Shown piece after piece: positions 63,754 to 64,000 of a stretch of DNA of 64,000 nucleotides (position 1 is the stretch's first letter; every line of letters starts with the position of its first letter). The DNA comes from Agarophyton chilense (Eukaryota > Rhodophyta > Florideophyceae > Gracilariales > Gracilariaceae). The stretch covers positions 1,790,562 to 1,854,561 of the forward strand of contig JARGXX010000016.1 in the NCBI GenBank assembly GCA_030374765.1, read 5' to 3'. The notes below the pieces were generated by a model. It worked only from the letters and a program-made list of their open reading frames with translations, ran no database searches and had not been told where the DNA came from. The position numbers were made by a program, and so were the translations under genes.

Positions 63754-64000
63754 ACCAAAAGTGCCCGCAGGCAATTTCACTCAATGTGAGCAAACTCGTT
63801 TCTCTTCTACCAGGCGCCGTACCAAGGCCATAGACGCTGTATAGAGCCGATTCCCATGCCTGTGTCTCCCTCTCACGGCTTTTATACCGGCGGAACGACG
63901 GTTTATTAACCTGTTGGGGCTGAACGCCTTTTCTAGCGGCGCCCAACCTTAGACTACCACAGGCGAATACTGTCGAATGTGAATGGTGAACGAGCTCGCG

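Larger units (their letters stand above)
62091..64000. repeat. ~771-bp tandem array, two full units and a partial third
   Basis: Units start at 62091, 62863 and 63633 (spacing 772 and 770 bp) with TTGCCTGCAGGCAATAAATT; the third runs off the window. Units differ by scattered substitutions and 1-bp indels. Short frames (up to about 119 codons) are not conserved in phase between units because of the indels, so I treat the array as non-coding. Confidence 0.92.

Noticed and set aside
62091-64000. CRISPR-like array
   Set aside because: Repeat unit is about 771 bp with no short repeat-spacer pattern; eukaryotic context.
1-64000. tRNA or rRNA genes
   Set aside because: I found no cloverleaf or rRNA-like sequence I could support by eye.

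Overview
This is a repeat-dominated eukaryotic window, not a prokaryotic one. It carries LTR retrotransposons with chromodomain-type integrases, an autonomous piggyBac, a PIF/Harbinger remnant, secreted vWA proteins and very long intron-less reading frames (1847 and 1065 codons). An intron-poor alga fits best, and a florideophyte red alga is my leading guess. A fungus or oomycete is not excluded. The host call is inference.

Layout. (1) 1-9626: last 61 bp of an LTR, an integrase fragment, a broken copy of a telomere-linked-helicase (TLH)-like unit with TTTAGGGG-like repeats, and a retrotransposon gag. (2) 10000-22200: a graveyard of LTR, gag and RT fragments, a Harbinger transposase with an in-frame stop, and a decayed YqaJ-like nuclease gene. 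(3) 22688-24968: two divergent small secreted vWA-domain genes, the most host-like genes here. (4) 26128-40260: one old minus-strand gypsy element (called gypsy-2 here) split by two later insertions. One is a complete piggyBac (26507-30811, TTAA on both sides). The other is an 8.7-kb gypsy element (gypsy-1, 31206-39901, target duplication ATCAG). (5) 39841-49473: a near-identical second copy of 1-9626, at an offset of 39840-39847 bp. (6) 49474-64000: two tandem 858-bp units, a TTTAGGGG tract, an intact 1847-codon C2H2/DEAH-like helicase/CCHC gene, a 1065-codon gene joining a bacterial-type amino-DNA-methyltransferase to a SET domain, and a ~771-bp tandem array in which each unit carries a perfect 35-bp inverted repeat.

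The most unusual part is the right third. A TLH-like helicase and a DNA-methyltransferase/SET fusion lie in the same orientation, between telomere-like repeats and a palindromic tandem array. Truncated, mutated copies of the helicase half recur twice more, and their edges reuse one sequence (C|TATATATATTAC) with an 88-bp hairpin-forming tag. I read this as a subtelomeric, possibly mobile, helicase + chromatin/DNA-methylation system. The parts are visible in the sequence; the joint function is inference.

Many open frames in this window start at TTG or CTG when taken stop to stop. Starts given below use the first sensible ATG.
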